Origin: Thysanoteuthis rhombus
Taxonomy: Eukaryota > Mollusca > Cephalopoda > Oegopsida > Thysanoteuthidae
DNA: 64,000 nucleotides
NCBI GenBank assembly: GCA_963457665.1
Contig: OY735222.1
Span: 37,617,391-37,681,390 of the forward strand
Reading direction: 5' to 3'
Below the pieces are notes generated by a model. That model was not told the DNA's origin. It searched no databases and was given only the letters and a program-made list of their open reading frames with translations. Each line of letters begins with the position of its first letter. The first letter of the stretch is position 1. Of this stretch, positions 12,814 to 23,676 are shown piece after piece. The translations under genes and the position numbers were made by a program.

Positions 12814-13131
12814 ATCTAAATCTGGGGTCACCAAAATGGGTGATATCGACCCCTGGGGATTGATTGGACAATCCAAGCGATATACTACAAGTGGATACTT
12901 GGAACATTTTACATCTTTTTGACATTCTTGTTTTGTATTTTACTATTGATTTTGAATTAATCTCCCAATTTTGATACATAAGTATATACTATGGATTTGG
13001 TACATTATAGGACACGGTATTGGTACATTCGATATTTATCTTTTGACAGCCTTGCCTAGAGGTTGAAGGGGGAACAAAGATTCTGTGAAGGGGTCAATGA
13101 TCTAAAAATTTTGGCGACCTTTGATCTAAAC
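12814..13131. mobile_element. 302-bp hAT-type MITE with 8-bp target-site duplication
   Basis: The element spans 12822-13123. Its terminal inverted repeats read ctggggtcaccaaaat (left) and, on the reverse strand, caaaggtcgccaaaat (right), 13 of 16 identical. A second inverted block follows (atatcgacccct left, atcattgacccct right). It is flanked by 8-bp repeats, atctaaat (12814-12821) and atctaaac (13124-13131), 7 of 8 identical, the length hAT transposases produce. The interior of about 230 bp has no coding capacity, so it would need a transposase supplied in trans. Family assignment is by terminus style and duplication length. Confidence 0.85.
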
Positions 13132-13414
13132 TTCAACAAGCCATCTTAGTTTAACTTATGTAAAGAATGACAGTGATAAAAGCAGTGTTTTTCAACAAAG
13201 CGCTGATAGCATTTCATGAATCTAACATTTTTTTTTCAAGATTTTTCATCACATCATAGGTTAACTAAGACATAGGTCAGAACAGGTTATATACCTCAAG
13301 TTCATCAGGTGCATTTATAATAAAGCATTTACTATCAGAAAACACAGGAATAGGTTAGGAACATTTAATAAAAGCCAAGATATTTTTAATAAGAAAATTT
13401 ACAAAAAAGAAGAA

Positions 13415-13463
<49 letters not shown>

Positions 13464-14610
13464 ATAACCAGTCAAATTGTTTTTTAATTACACATAAAAT
13501 CAAATTATTTCCAACTAGAACAGGGCTCAGAGGTACATATTTGAAAGAGACCAGACTTCTGTGAAGCAGCCTGCCATAATAGTCATGTGAAATAAATTCC
13601 TGTCAGTCATATGAAACTATAGCTTCATATTATTTCAGTTACTTCCCTTCAGAGTTGGCAATTTAGATATTTCATATCTAAACCTTTTAGATTATGAATA
13701 TCATCTTTATACAATGGCCTGTTGTAGAGTTATCTCAGTGCACACATGCACATACAGACATGGATTTCAAAAATTATATTTACTAAAACAATCCATGATA
13801 CCTAAGGATGCTGATTAAAAATGAAAGACAATAGATGTTGAAAAAAATTTCAAGATTGAAATGAATTTAACCAGATTTTAGTGCCATAGCCCATCTCTGC
13901 AAATCTATAAATTACATTTAATTAGTACTTTATTAGGTTTTCAATTATTAATCCTTCAAAGATAAATATACACATGGCATAAATGAAAAATTAAAAAAAA
14001 AAAACATTTAATATATTTAGGGAGTAAAGATACATGTAGAATTTGAATTGTATCACTATTTGATAAAAAATTTCAATTTAAGAGAAAAACTGAGAGCAAT
14101 ACGGCCCTTGAAGCCATTCCGATTACACAGTATGAGATTTTTTTTAATCAATATGTTCCATTATTATGAACCATATGGCTTTTCTTGCTCAAAATAGTTA
14201 AATTCCATTGAATACAACATAGTTCAAGTATTATAGAACAGAAGCAGTTACATATAATGGTTTAATCCAATAAGCTTCACTACTGTACATAACATGCCCA
14301 AATCTAAGCACTGTATTTGATGACAGTAGGGAATATTAAGATAAAATGTATTTACCTGAATTATCCTCATTTATCACAGTTTCAACTCCTCCACAATTTC
14401 TGGCTAATATGGGGCTGGACAACAGGGGTCACATTTACCTTTTGAGCCATTATTTGGAGAAAGAAGGGGGAGAAGGTTTTACGCTGTCAAATACAGTGTA
14501 TTACTCCAAGTTGAAAGATTAGTATTTAATTCCAATTTCACAAGCAAGCATCTTGGTTGTAATCTACCGATACACGACTTGGTCCATTGTAACATTTGCA
14601 GCGTAATAGC
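13132..14610. other. Anonymous AT-rich DNA, no gene seen
   Basis: Contains a (TA)n tract at 13420-13461 (listed separately). Otherwise no repeat family or coding signal was recognised. Confidence 0.5.
13420..13461. repeat. (TA)n microsatellite
   Basis: About 21 uninterrupted TA units. Confidence 0.98.
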
Positions 14611-14680
14611 AACTAGAAAGTACGCAGAACATATACCTCTGCAAGGCCATTGTAAGGGAGATAATTGTGTATGGATCCCC
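14611..14680 (+). repeat. 'CCTCTGCCA' family, left-end fragment
   Basis: Reads 'aactagaaagtacgcagaac' followed by atatacctctgcaaggcc. This parallels the left end of the full copy at 51061-51376 ('aactagaaagcactcagaga', then gtacatacctctgccatc). It is followed by 'taagggagataattgtg', a module that also follows the partial copy at 59795-59882. Confidence 0.6.
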
Positions 14681-14804
14681 CACAATCATTTTGGGGGTCT
14701 ATTATCCACTCTTCCATTGCACTGAAATTCATCGAGAACTTTGAGATAGCTTTTAATATCCCAAGTCAAGAGCATATGAAGGAGAGAGAAAAAAAGAAAT
14801 TTCT

Positions 14805-14868
14805 CAATCAAAAAAATTTGAATCCACCCCCAAATTTTACCCCTTTCTTTCATTGGCAGAGATAATGA
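14805..14868 (+). repeat. 'CCTCTGCCA' family, right-end fragment
   Basis: Contains 'gaatccacccccaaatttta' and ends 'cattggcagagataatga', matching the middle (gatccaccccaaaattta) and right end (cattggcaaaggtaa) of the copy at 48652-49068. The intervening body is missing or unrecognisable. Confidence 0.5.
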
Positions 14869-16091
14869 ACATAAAACTATGTTTAACTTCACCCTTTCTT
14901 GAAATAATTAAGAGTTGTTTTCAAAGAAATTGTAAGGCAGGTTAGAAGTTTTCTGAGACAATATCTACAAGTCAGTTTCATTCCCCCCCCCCAAGAGACA
15001 TGCACGTGAAAATAATTTGAATTCAAAATTATGAATGAATAATTTAAATAAAAAAGAACAATGACATTACTGCAACATGAGAAAAAAAAAAAAAAGACAG
15101 ACTTCATGGAAATCAGCTTTTATTATTTTTTAAGGCCTAAAAATACAGGCCCAAACAATACCTAATGGAACAACCATTAACAGAATAAATCCACAAAATC
15201 AAAATAAAATATTCACGTTTTCCTGGTTTCAGATAAAAGGGCATCATGGGGGGATACCCTACCCTAACTCTAATCACACTATGAGAACTCACAGCTATAA
15301 AATTAACCCTATAATGAAGCAAAGCGAATGAGGATAAAGGAAAATTCAGATTTTAAAAAATTATCAAAGTTGAAAGAATGAATGGTAGAAGTATAAAGAA
15401 AGAAAAGAAAAATTAAAATAAGGGAAGGGGGGATAGTAACTAGGGGCCAGAAGCCATAGTTGTATCAATGTTTTTTGACTGAAATAAAAGAGGAGAGTAC
15501 AAAAAACCCTGGATGCTGTGATGTGTTCACCCTTCATTACCTCTTGATATCCTGTGTCCCCACAGCCTCGACCTAAAACTTCTAAGCTGCACGAAGAACT
15601 AACAACAAGCAATAACAGTTTCATCACCATGGTCAGGCCGCCTGCTCACATTACCAGGGTCAAAGTTCCTATTGCAAATCAAAAAAATGAATACTTTATA
15701 TCTGAGCAAAGCAAACTACAATCATTGAAATCAAAGCCACGCGCACATGTGAAGGTTTACTGAGATAAGGAGAAGCAGAGGAAGACATTTTATTATGATG
15801 ATAATGACAACAAAACTGTTAGTTTTGCAATGTTAATTCATTACCACATCATTCACAGTCCACAAAAGAGATGTTTGCACAGGTAAAGTATTGGCAAGTG
15901 ATGCAACTTGACTCTTGTTCATAAGCAGAGCAATTATGATCATATCACTTGATTCAACTTGGGTAAAACAATTAGGCAGGCAATCAATTTATATAATGAC
16001 TCCTAAATTCAGCTAAGAAAATTTTAATGTTGATATCAAGGGGAATAACTACTGCTCAATGTAACCTTCTCCAGCTCTAGGTGAATTATTT
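14869..16091. other. Anonymous DNA, no gene seen
   Basis: C10 run at 14983-14992 and A14 at 15082-15095. Open frames of 61-88 codons exist on both strands over 15137-15763 but overlap each other, carry no recognised domain, and are best read as chance. Confidence 0.5.
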
Positions 16092-16253
16092 TATTGCCTC
16101 CACCAAAGAAGTTGGAAAGATTTTCAATCAAATTTTACAGGGGTGACCAATTATGATTATTGGGGGGGGGGGGCCTACATCAGTTATGTATCTACACCAC
16201 ATAAGTTCATGTCTGTCCAAATGATATCTTCAAAAGTTCAATGAAATTTTGTG
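16092..16253 (-). repeat. 'CCTCTGCCA' family, minus-strand copy
   Basis: On the minus strand it reads 'ccacaaaatttcattgaact', then 'gatatcatttggacagaca', and ends 'tttggtggaggcaataa'. These match the copy at 48652-49068 (ccacaaaatttcattgg; gatattgtgtggacagat; ttggcaaaggtaa). A G12 run (16162-16173) is inserted in the copy. Confidence 0.65.
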
Positions 16254-17290
16254 GCCGGATAAGCAAAGTTTTATCCTGTTGTAGTAACTTTAACAAGTTT
16301 TTATGTCCGTGACTGAATAGTTCCACAGTCTATTAGAGCGGTGTCAAGAGGTTTATGAATTTAAAAGTTGGAGAAAATTCACCTCATATTTATAGAGAAG
16401 TAGGTTACTCTTCTCACTATAATTTTAGGGGTTAAATGTTAAGGTTTGTCATCAGTTATTATTAGATGAGCCAAGTCTAAAATATAACTAGACTTCAATT
16501 CAATTAGCATCTGAGAAACCACATAAGAGAATACTCAATTTTAAACACAATAAGATTTTCAAAAAACATTTTGAAGTATTATTTGGCTAGGACAGAGACA
16601 GGTTTGGCAAGGAGTGTATTCTGACTGGGCATACATCCAATCAGTACAGACAAATGTTAATTTGAATTCTATACATGTACCATATTTGATGGTATATAAG
16701 ACACTTCTTACCCCCACCTCAGCAAAAAAAAAAAATGGCTTTAAAAAAACCCATTATTTTATAGATAAATTTGAGGCAACCCCTCCCCAAGTTGTTTATG
16801 TGATAAATGATAAATACTTTGACACATTTGTATGATAATCAGTGCCCAATGAACAGATACACAAAACTATATCTAGCCCCAGGGTCATCGTTTGATGAAG
16901 ACCTTATTGTAAGAGTTTCATTGCAAGTTGTGTTGAAGTAGTTATCAATCTCCTTGACCCATGTCTTCTCTATTGCATGACATTTGTCTATTAACAGATA
17001 GACTTGAATACAAAAGATCCTTTCCTCTTTCAAAATTTATCAAGAATTTTTTTAAACATTTCAATAATCGGACGTCCTCCTCAATTCCAACAACTTGAGG
17101 CTTATCAATTCTGGTAAAACCAATTCAAAGAAATCCGCAAATCAGCTGAGAAGATTAGTAACCAAACAACAATTCTTTCATACCAGATTGATTTTTTCTA
17201 TGTGTGTATATGTACCAGTTATGCTGGTACAGAAGACCGACATTTAATTTTAAACTGAAATAGGATCCCCCCCCCTCCTTTTCAGATTTT
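16254..17290. other. Anonymous DNA, no gene seen
   Basis: Nothing supportable. A C9 run lies at 17267-17275. A stretch around 16683-16790 ('ggtatataagacacttctta') looks repeat-like but has no second copy in the window. Confidence 0.5.
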
Positions 17291-17430
17291 ACAGTGCGTC
17301 AAACGTGCTGATATTATGACTGGGGACCATCTACGAAAGCTTGATATGGGCAATTATTGAGCTGGAATGAGTTACAGTAACCATGAGTCCTTCAGATACC
17401 CAAGTAAACCAGGTCTTATAGTTTGTCATA
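17291..17430 (+). repeat. Dispersed repeat family R2, copy 2
   Basis: Reads 'gtgctgatattatgactggg', 'ccatctacgaaagc', 'gagctggaatgagttacagt', 'gagtccttcagatacc' and 'aggtcttatagt'. It aligns throughout with 9455-9600 and 33838-33965. It is the most complete of the three copies, without coding capacity. Confidence 0.7.
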
Positions 17431-17902
17431 AACAAATACTGAACTTATAAGAATGTTATAACGGTCAAGTTCATCAATCTAGAAATGAGTATGATGTTAC
17501 CTGAATTCATCACAGTAAGGAAAAGGAATGGATTACCAACCAAAGCCAAACACTCTTTTCCACAAATTGCATAACCCACAATACCCTGAGTATGTAAGCC
17601 CTTACCAACAGCTATATTTTATAAGTGTAATGAAAAATTAAAATCTTCAAAAGTATAATCTACAGTTCAGCAAACAAAATTTGAAATTTGTTTACCAATT
17701 TACAGAGAGCATGAAACTAAATCTCACCAAATTAGCAACTTTTATACATACATATACACACATATAGTAAAGACCCTGCAATACAGCATAATATAAAGCA
17801 ATGTCTGATATGTGATGGATTTATTTCATAGAGTGCATGATACATTCAACTTTATACACTGAGAGTCAAGTTGTTTTAGAGTAGAGCTGGAAACATAATA
17901 GG
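17431..17902. other. Anonymous DNA flanking the hammerhead-bearing element
   Basis: No gene. The stretch around 17757-17800 (cacacatatag...cagcataatataaag) vaguely resembles the sequence before the third hammerhead-like motif (63885-63945: cacacatacac...agtataacataatataat). The repeat unit may therefore extend outward beyond the inverted arm. Confidence 0.4.
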
Positions 17903-17908
17903 AAGTTG

Positions 17909-17964
17909 ATTCGCTACACAAACAAGTTTATGTTTCTGCCCTCTCTGGACCTCATTAGGCGAAT
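17909..17964 (-). ncRNA. Hammerhead-ribozyme-like motif, copy A
   Basis: Read on the minus strand. The stem I 5' strand attcgc (17964-17959) pairs 6/6 with gcgaat (17914-17909). The core ctaatga is one base off the consensus ctgatga. Stem II is ggtcc/gggc with an agaga loop. The core gaaa (17936-17933) follows. Stem III acataaac/gtttgtgt is 8 bp (one G-U), with a two-base loop tt. The cleavage position is gta, which fits the NUH rule. The position next to gaaa in stem II is A, facing G, where active hammerheads strongly prefer C. Architecture is hammerhead; activity is uncertain. Confidence 0.6.
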
Positions 17965-18479
17965 GATTGCATGCGTTTTTAGATTCTAGTTTGGGGAATT
18001 CGGTGAGAGTCTTGTGGGTGTCACTGAGTGGGAAGAGTTATTCATTTTGTTTTGTTTTTAGTAGTGTATGTTTTTGTTGGTGGTTGTAAGTTACATGTCA
18101 AAGGGTGTGAGCTAGGTGTAGGAGTTATCTATAAATAAATGCTGAATTGTGTTCTGAAGGATGTTCTCATCTTGATATTTGGCATCAAATTTATTGCCTA
18201 TGTTGGTATCCTGTGTGGCCATAATGGATTGTATTATTTGTAATTTACTTGGACATGTGAGGGAGTAGATAATGTTGATTAGAAGTTTGGGGGATGAAAG
18301 GTATGTGAATAAACTGTCGATATTACCTTTGATTTACTAACGTATGGATTGCTATATTATATTTGTTGAAAGAATTTTGAATGATGCCAGCATTTTAGTG
18401 TTACTTCGTTTTTTCTATTTTATAAATATATTTTAGGTTTACTTGTAATCTTAGCAAAAGAATCTAAAAACACAGAATC

Positions 18480-18535
18480 ATTAGCCTGATGAGGCCAAGA
18501 GAGGGCAGAAACATGAACCTGTTTGTGTAGCAAAT
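18480..18535 (+). ncRNA. Hammerhead-ribozyme-like motif, copy B
   Basis: The core ctgatgag (18486-18493) matches the hammerhead consensus exactly. Stem II is gcc/ggc with a 7-nt loop, closed by a G/A apposition (18493/18507). The core gaaa lies at 18508-18511. Stem III acatgaac (18511-18518) pairs over 8 bp with gtttgtgt (18521-18528), loop ct. The cleavage base would be A 18529 (gta site). Stem I attagc (18480-18485) pairs 5/6 with gcaaat (18530-18535). Hammerheads are small self-cleaving RNAs found in several retroelement classes, where they process transcripts. The G/A closing pair is shared by all copies here. Confidence 0.65.
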
Positions 18536-18543
18536 CCACTTTT

Positions 18544-18545
18544 TA

Positions 18546-18568
<23 letters not shown>
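18544..18568. repeat. (TA)n microsatellite next to hammerhead-bearing arm
   Basis: About 12 TA units directly following the right inverted arm. The third hammerhead copy (63945 on) also lies close to a long (TA)n tract. Confidence 0.97.
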
Positions 18569-18576
<8 letters not shown>

Positions 18577-19269
18577 TAAATCTCTGAAAAGTTACATAGT
18601 AAGCAACTGAAGATCCCAACAAGAGACAATTTATATGTTGTACAATAAAGTATAGGGGGAAACAGGAAAAAACACTTTGGAAGATTACATAAATTATATT
18701 GACATATCAGGAAATGGGTGACTGAAGTGACAAAAAATATCCATTGGTATAGTTTTTTAATGTTTAGTGTTTAAAGCTGTAAAGCTTTCTAGACACACGC
18801 ACACACATATATACATATGTGTTGATTGAAGGACAATAGAATTTAACTAGGGAAATGGTGAGGTGAGGTAATAAAAAATTAAAAGAATTCATTACACAAT
18901 ATTATGAGCAAGATAATTCTCTATTCCTCAAGATAACTATGAAGAGAAGATTCAACTGATAAAACTTCTTAGCATCATTTTTTATTGATATTTGTTCATC
19001 ATTCACTTTTAAATAAATGAAAGAAATATGGTAAATTTTCATCCATCTTCAAACATATATACTCACACACAACCATACATTTAAAATCAATTTCTTCAAA
19101 GCCAGATTTGATAGAATTAAAAGACAGACAGGAGGGAAAATAATGAATCAAAACTATTACATACTATGCATCACAGCTAATTATATATTTTTTTTAAAAA
19201 GAAAAAAAAAAAAAAATGGATAAACAAATTAAACTCCTAAATCAATTCCCCCGTCTCTATCTCACTGAA
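18569..19269. other. Anonymous AT-rich DNA, no gene seen
   Basis: Nothing recognised. A15 run near 19202-19216. Confidence 0.5.
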
Positions 19270-19580
19270 TCATCATGATTAATATTTTGCCAATGCACAC
19301 CGAGGCTGTGTATATAAATAATACATATAAAAATACGAACTCATCAAATGGTAGAGAATTTTGTCAGCCTTTGCTGTTTCGGTGCATAGAGCTAAGCATA
19401 AGCCGAGATGAAGAAGCCTGGAAAGGGCCTAATCAAAGAGTCAAGTGGTCCTTTCCTCTAATCATATACGTAATTATAAAGAAGCATCACCGAGAGAGGA
19501 TCCCAATCTTTCGTTCATCATCCCAAGAAGAAGAAAAAGACAACAGTAACTTACTTACTCCTCTTGAGCCATCCTCTTAA
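19270..19580. other. GC-richer block with a 101-codon open frame; status unknown
   Basis: More balanced composition than the flanks, repeat-free. A plus-strand frame of 101 codons runs 19275-19580, starting with ATG, but the protein is low in hydrophobic pattern, recalls no family and has no supporting context. It may be a conserved non-coding element or chance. Confidence 0.2.
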
Positions 19581-20109
19581 GGAGAGGGACTACCAATTAT
19601 CCTAATTTTCTTTGCAATTTAGCATTATTAATCTACACACGTGACCAACTGAACAAGCCATACCCTTTTCTCTCTTGTACCCACTTTCAATGTCAGGGAT
19701 TCTTCTCCCCTTCCTCAAGTCCAACACACAGGGTCTCCTTTTCTTTCCTAAGAATTTACAAGTCAGTAGGTTCTCCATTGCAGATTTCCTGCAGGAAGAT
19801 TTTTCACTGTTTGGACACAAACACAGATATGCACTCACACATATGTACTTAAAAATAGAGAAGAAACTGAAAATATTGAGATATAAGGGTAAATGAGGGT
19901 TCAAATGAAGAGTTCTCAAGAGCAATCATCATTGCTACTAACTAAACTCTCATTGCCTCTTGAGCCTCAGAAATAATTTTGAACTAATTAGCCATAAAAA
20001 GGAAAAATTTTAAATATTTACTCAAGTTGAATACTAGGAATCATAATCCGTCTGAATGATGAACTGTTTAAAAACATTTTTGTTGGTTTTGTTTATTCCT
20101 GTAGACTCC
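19581..20109. other. Anonymous DNA, no gene seen
   Basis: A minus-strand frame of 107 codons (19602-19925) and an overlapping plus-strand frame of 73 codons cover the same bases, so at most one could be real. Neither shows a recognisable domain. Confidence 0.5.
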
Positions 20110-20515
20110 TTGTGGAGCATAGGGCCACAACCACTCTGCTACTCTTTCAGTATGAAGTAGGTTTTCACGAGTTGGAGTTGTAAGCCCTATCCCTACTCTT
20201 TTACACAGGCTTAGGGCCAGCTATGGTGACTGCCAAACTGAAGGTTTTTTCAGTCAAAGTAACCTTCTCTTACATGTACTGTCTTAGCTTGGGGGAGAAA
20301 TGGATTCATGCCTTTCCCAAGGGATTTAGTACAAAGTAAACAGCCTCAGTGAAGAAACTATTTGGTTTTCCATGCCATATCAATTACACCATCAAAAACT
20401 TTTAATGAATATTAATTTCCAGCTTAGCCGAATTTCTGTAGGTCACATAGTCAGGGTTAGCCCAAGGGTTCCTGGTGGTGAAGGCAAGCTGTAATTCAGA
20501 CCCTTACAAAGTATA
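20110..20515. repeat. Possible composite SINE-like repeat
   Basis: Nearly balanced composition with SINE-body-like words such as ttgtggagcatagggccac (20112-20130) and 'gggccagctatgg' (20215-20227). A weak second occurrence lies at 41700-41770 (tggagcacaaggctc ... gactagctatgg). No unambiguous A/B boxes or A-tail are visible. The assignment is tentative, and a conserved non-coding element is the alternative. Confidence 0.3.
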
Positions 20516-22814
20516 TCTTATTTATATTTTCATGTTTTACAAGATAAATATATATGAGTAAAAAGTTTATTACAATAACAAGACACAAAAAAAATAGTTC
20601 CTAGACAGCATCCAAGTTTCTGATCATCATTTGATGAATGTAATAGATTCATTATAACAAGAAGAGTGTCCATTTACATTACTGACAAGTCCTACAGTCT
20701 CAGACACATGACAGGCATCCCCAAGCACTTGGTGCGCTAGGCGACTGCCCATCTTGCTGGTACCTTGGTCCAGTCCTACATATTAATCTAAGCATCATTT
20801 CCTTTCGAACTGATAAAAGGAAAAGTTATTTCATCCCTAAAAAGACTTTGATAAATCTGCAGAATAAACAAAAAATACATTCCTGGTTGCATTTCTACAG
20901 CTTCAAAAATAAAGAGAGAAAATAATGAAAATGTTAAATAATAATCATTAAAATAAACAAACAATAGTGTTAATAAATTTAAAAGAAAATTTTTGAAAAA
21001 TGATGCTGATGGTTAATAGTTTAATAATGAAAATTTATAATTTTTTTCTTGTAATCCCCAACAGTCAAATTTGACAATGGCCCTAATCAATGAACGTCAC
21101 AAGTGGATATGAAATGAAAGACATTCATTGAAGTTTTTCAGTCTAAACAGAATTACCTTTATTTAATGTACACAATAGGAAGTACACAACCCTCTCAAGA
21201 GAGGTTATTAGGAGATGGAAATATAAAAAAAAGAAATTAGAACTAGATTAATAATGAGAAGGGCTAAAAAGTGATTAAACAGTGTGGCTCCCCAGTCCCT
21301 ACCCATTCTCCAATTAAATCAAAGGACAAAGGGCCTTGGCAACTGTTTCTAAGGGAACTAATTCTAAGAAAGTCTTGGGAATCTTTTTTTTTTTTTTCAC
21401 CCCACTTTGTGTGGAGCTCTCTAATCAGCCTGCTGCTGCTTTTGCTGCTGCTGTTGACATGCCTTTTCCAATCTTTGTTGTGTGCCATGATGAAGAGAGA
21501 ATGGTGACACAATCGAAGAGTTTTCTAAGAATGCGCATGCACACACGCACGCAGCTGATGGTTAGAAGCAGGAAAGAAAAAGCTAGAATAAAGAGAAGAT
21601 GAGACAACACAACCTGAAAAGATATTTTACTAAGTATCCTACCAGCTGTTGAAAGACATCTATTTGTAAAATGGTACAAGAAAGGGGGGGGGGGCACCCC
21701 CCCCAAATCACACCCCCTTCAAGGGGAAGATATTTGGTTCATTTGGCAAAATCATTGGTTTTTTGAATAAAGTTCTTAGTATTATAACTTAGCTTTAATT
21801 TGATTGGAATCCTTATTAAATAATTCAGAGCACAGCTCGGGTTTAAAGTCGACTGTTCAGGGGAGAAAAAAGAAAAAAAAAAAACAAAAAACCTTTCATC
21901 TATGATGCCACAACTTGATTGTCATTGACGATTCGAATTAGTTGATAAATAAATAAGGATTTGATTCAATTTGGAATTTTATTAAAAACTTCACTATGAT
22001 CAAAAGTTATAATTTGAATAGTCAACTACAAAAGCTGTTGCTGATTATGCAACAACAAAAAAAAGGGGGGGTTATAGTTTTCAATCACAATCATGGTATG
22101 TAAGTCGATCGTAAACCCGAGCTTTCACTCAGAATGAAAGGAATAGGGCATTTTCAAGTTCAGACCAATATGTTTTTCATGAAGGCTATTCAATTATTTG
22201 TAAAATCAATTTTTAAACATTTACTGTTCAAGTATAATTTCTCTCTAGCAATGACTCATTTTAAGTTTGATAATCAAATAAAAATGAAAAAAAATATCAA
22301 AGCTACTTGAAGTTAAAATTTTAGATGACTCCAATATAACGAGGAAATATAAAATCATTCCCCAACCTTGTCATACACACTAAGAGTATTAACAAGGTCC
22401 ATCACCCTTTAATTTCATAAAATTTCAAAAAGCAAACAAAGAAATTAAAAATGACTTAATTTCAATCGATATGCTTCATTTCTTTTTTTTTTTTTTTTTC
22501 CAATTCATAATCTGATTTTATAAACAAAAAATTCTATTAACAAAAACCGGTCAAATTATTGCAGACATATGCAAATGCTGTGCACACAAACTTGGAAAAA
22601 TGACAAAATCAAATCCCAACTGAATATTTAAAAATAGAATAAACATCTTCAAAAAATTAATCTTGGCCTACATCATAATGCTAAAATTGTCACCTCAAAT
22701 TGCGAGTAATTATGAAACAGATTCATGAATACTAATTTCTTTGAAGAGAGTAAACTATGTAATACTAAAAGTCTGATTTTGTTCATCTGTTGGTGACCAA
22801 AATGTAGCCAAAAC
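20516..22814. other. Anonymous AT-rich DNA, no gene seen
   Basis: Overlapping frames of 78-93 codons at 21264-21706 on both strands share the same CTG/TTGCTGCTG stretch (21430-21455) and are mutually exclusive chance frames. Also present are G11-CA-C8 (21684-21704, listed separately), T14 at 21384-21397 and T18 at 22482-22499. Confidence 0.5.
21684..21704. repeat. G11-CA-C8 homopolymer palindrome
   Basis: A run of 11 G, then CA, then 8 C: a near-perfect G:C hairpin, also able to form G-quadruplex or i-motif structures. Read directly. Confidence 0.95.
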
Positions 22815-22885
22815 AGTGTGTTGTAGTCAGGGGTATTGAATTGAAGTACACCTAAAATGTGCGAACTTGAAGAATGCAAAATAAG
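22815..22885 (+). repeat. Dispersed repeat family R1, copy 2 (left part)
   Basis: Reads 'tgttgtagtcaggggtattg', 'gaagtacacctaaaatgt' and 'gcgaacttga', matching 12578-12650 and 35308-35385. Confidence 0.7.
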
Positions 22886-23082
22886 AAAAAAATGCAGGTT
22901 ATTAGCAACTTAAATTATAATAGTGTGGAGGTCTTCCTCCATGCTCATCACTATCTTCTATATTATAATGACCGATTTGCTGAAGAGGATAATTTAAATA
23001 TTCAAGTTATCAAGTAATCTCCCTTGTTTTCTGATAAGTGGGGGGAAAAAATTAAAAAATATTTTTAAAAAATTAGGGTTCA
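22886..23082. other. Sequence interrupting family R1 copy 2
   Basis: About 200 bases lie here between the two halves of an R1 copy that are separated by only some 20 bases at 35308-35480. It may be an insertion, or the 35-kb copy may carry a deletion. No terminal repeats were found. Confidence 0.4.
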
Positions 23083-23150
23083 TTTTGGTCACATCAATTG
23101 CCCTAAGCTATCTTGAAGAAAGACCCAACGGATGACACGGTTGTTTTTCT
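23083..23150 (+). repeat. Dispersed repeat family R1, copy 2 (right part)
   Basis: Words 'tttggtcacatcaa', 'gacccaacggatgacac' and 'ggttgtt' align with 35402-35468 ('ctggtgacatca', 'gacccattaggtaacat', 'tgttgtt'). Confidence 0.55.
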
Positions 23151-23676
23151 TAAAATGATTTTCAAATGAATTATTTGAGATGATTTCTGTTAGACCTGAT
23201 TTGTTTTTTATTCATATTTTGAAAATAAGAATGAGATAAGCAAATCAGTTGTATCAATAAAGATGTCAACAAAGGGAAAGAAACTATTCAGTTCAGAGAG
23301 ATTTAAAGATAAGTTACTTTTACCCTTCAGCCACACTTCAAACTGAATCAAGGCTTTTGCAACCAATTGGATTTAACCATAAAAATAATTCGAACATCAA
23401 TCAATGTGGAAATAGATTAACCTAATCAAAATCGTAAGGCACAAAAAAAAATTAAGAACCCATTTATTTTTCGTCTTCATTTATAACACTATGAAAAAAT
23501 AGTTTTAATAACCTGCTTTGCCATTAAAATTGGTAATTTTGGCAACTCCAGGAATTTCTTGGGGGGGGGTCTGAATTACATAAGATTGGGTGGGATGTAT
23601 TTATCATTGTGTATGATATAATTCGGCAATTTTTCTCATCAATGTGTTCATTTATTCACAATATTTCAACTCTCTA
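23151..23676. other. Anonymous DNA, no gene seen
   Basis: Nothing recognised. G9 run at 23561-23569. Confidence 0.5.

Larger units (their letters stand above)
17903..18541. mobile_element. Element with ~80-bp inverted ends, each carrying a hammerhead-like motif
   Basis: The left arm (17903-17988) and right arm (18459-18540) are inverted copies. Left: 'gctacacaaacaagtttatg', 'tttctgccctctctgg', 'aatgatt', 'gtttttagattct'; the right arm on the reverse strand reads the same words with few changes. Both arms contain a hammerhead-ribozyme-like motif pointing outward. The 470-bp interior has no sizeable open frame. Penelope-like retroelements can carry hammerheads in their terminal repeats and are often arranged with one terminal repeat inverted, so a degenerate Penelope-like copy is the leading hypothesis. 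A retrozyme-like or other hammerhead-bearing repeat is the alternative. A (TA)n tract follows directly at 18544. Confidence 0.6.

Noticed and set aside
21264-21706. Four overlapping frames of 78-93 codons on both strands
   Set aside because: They are mutually exclusive, share a low-complexity CTG-rich stretch, and show no family resemblance.
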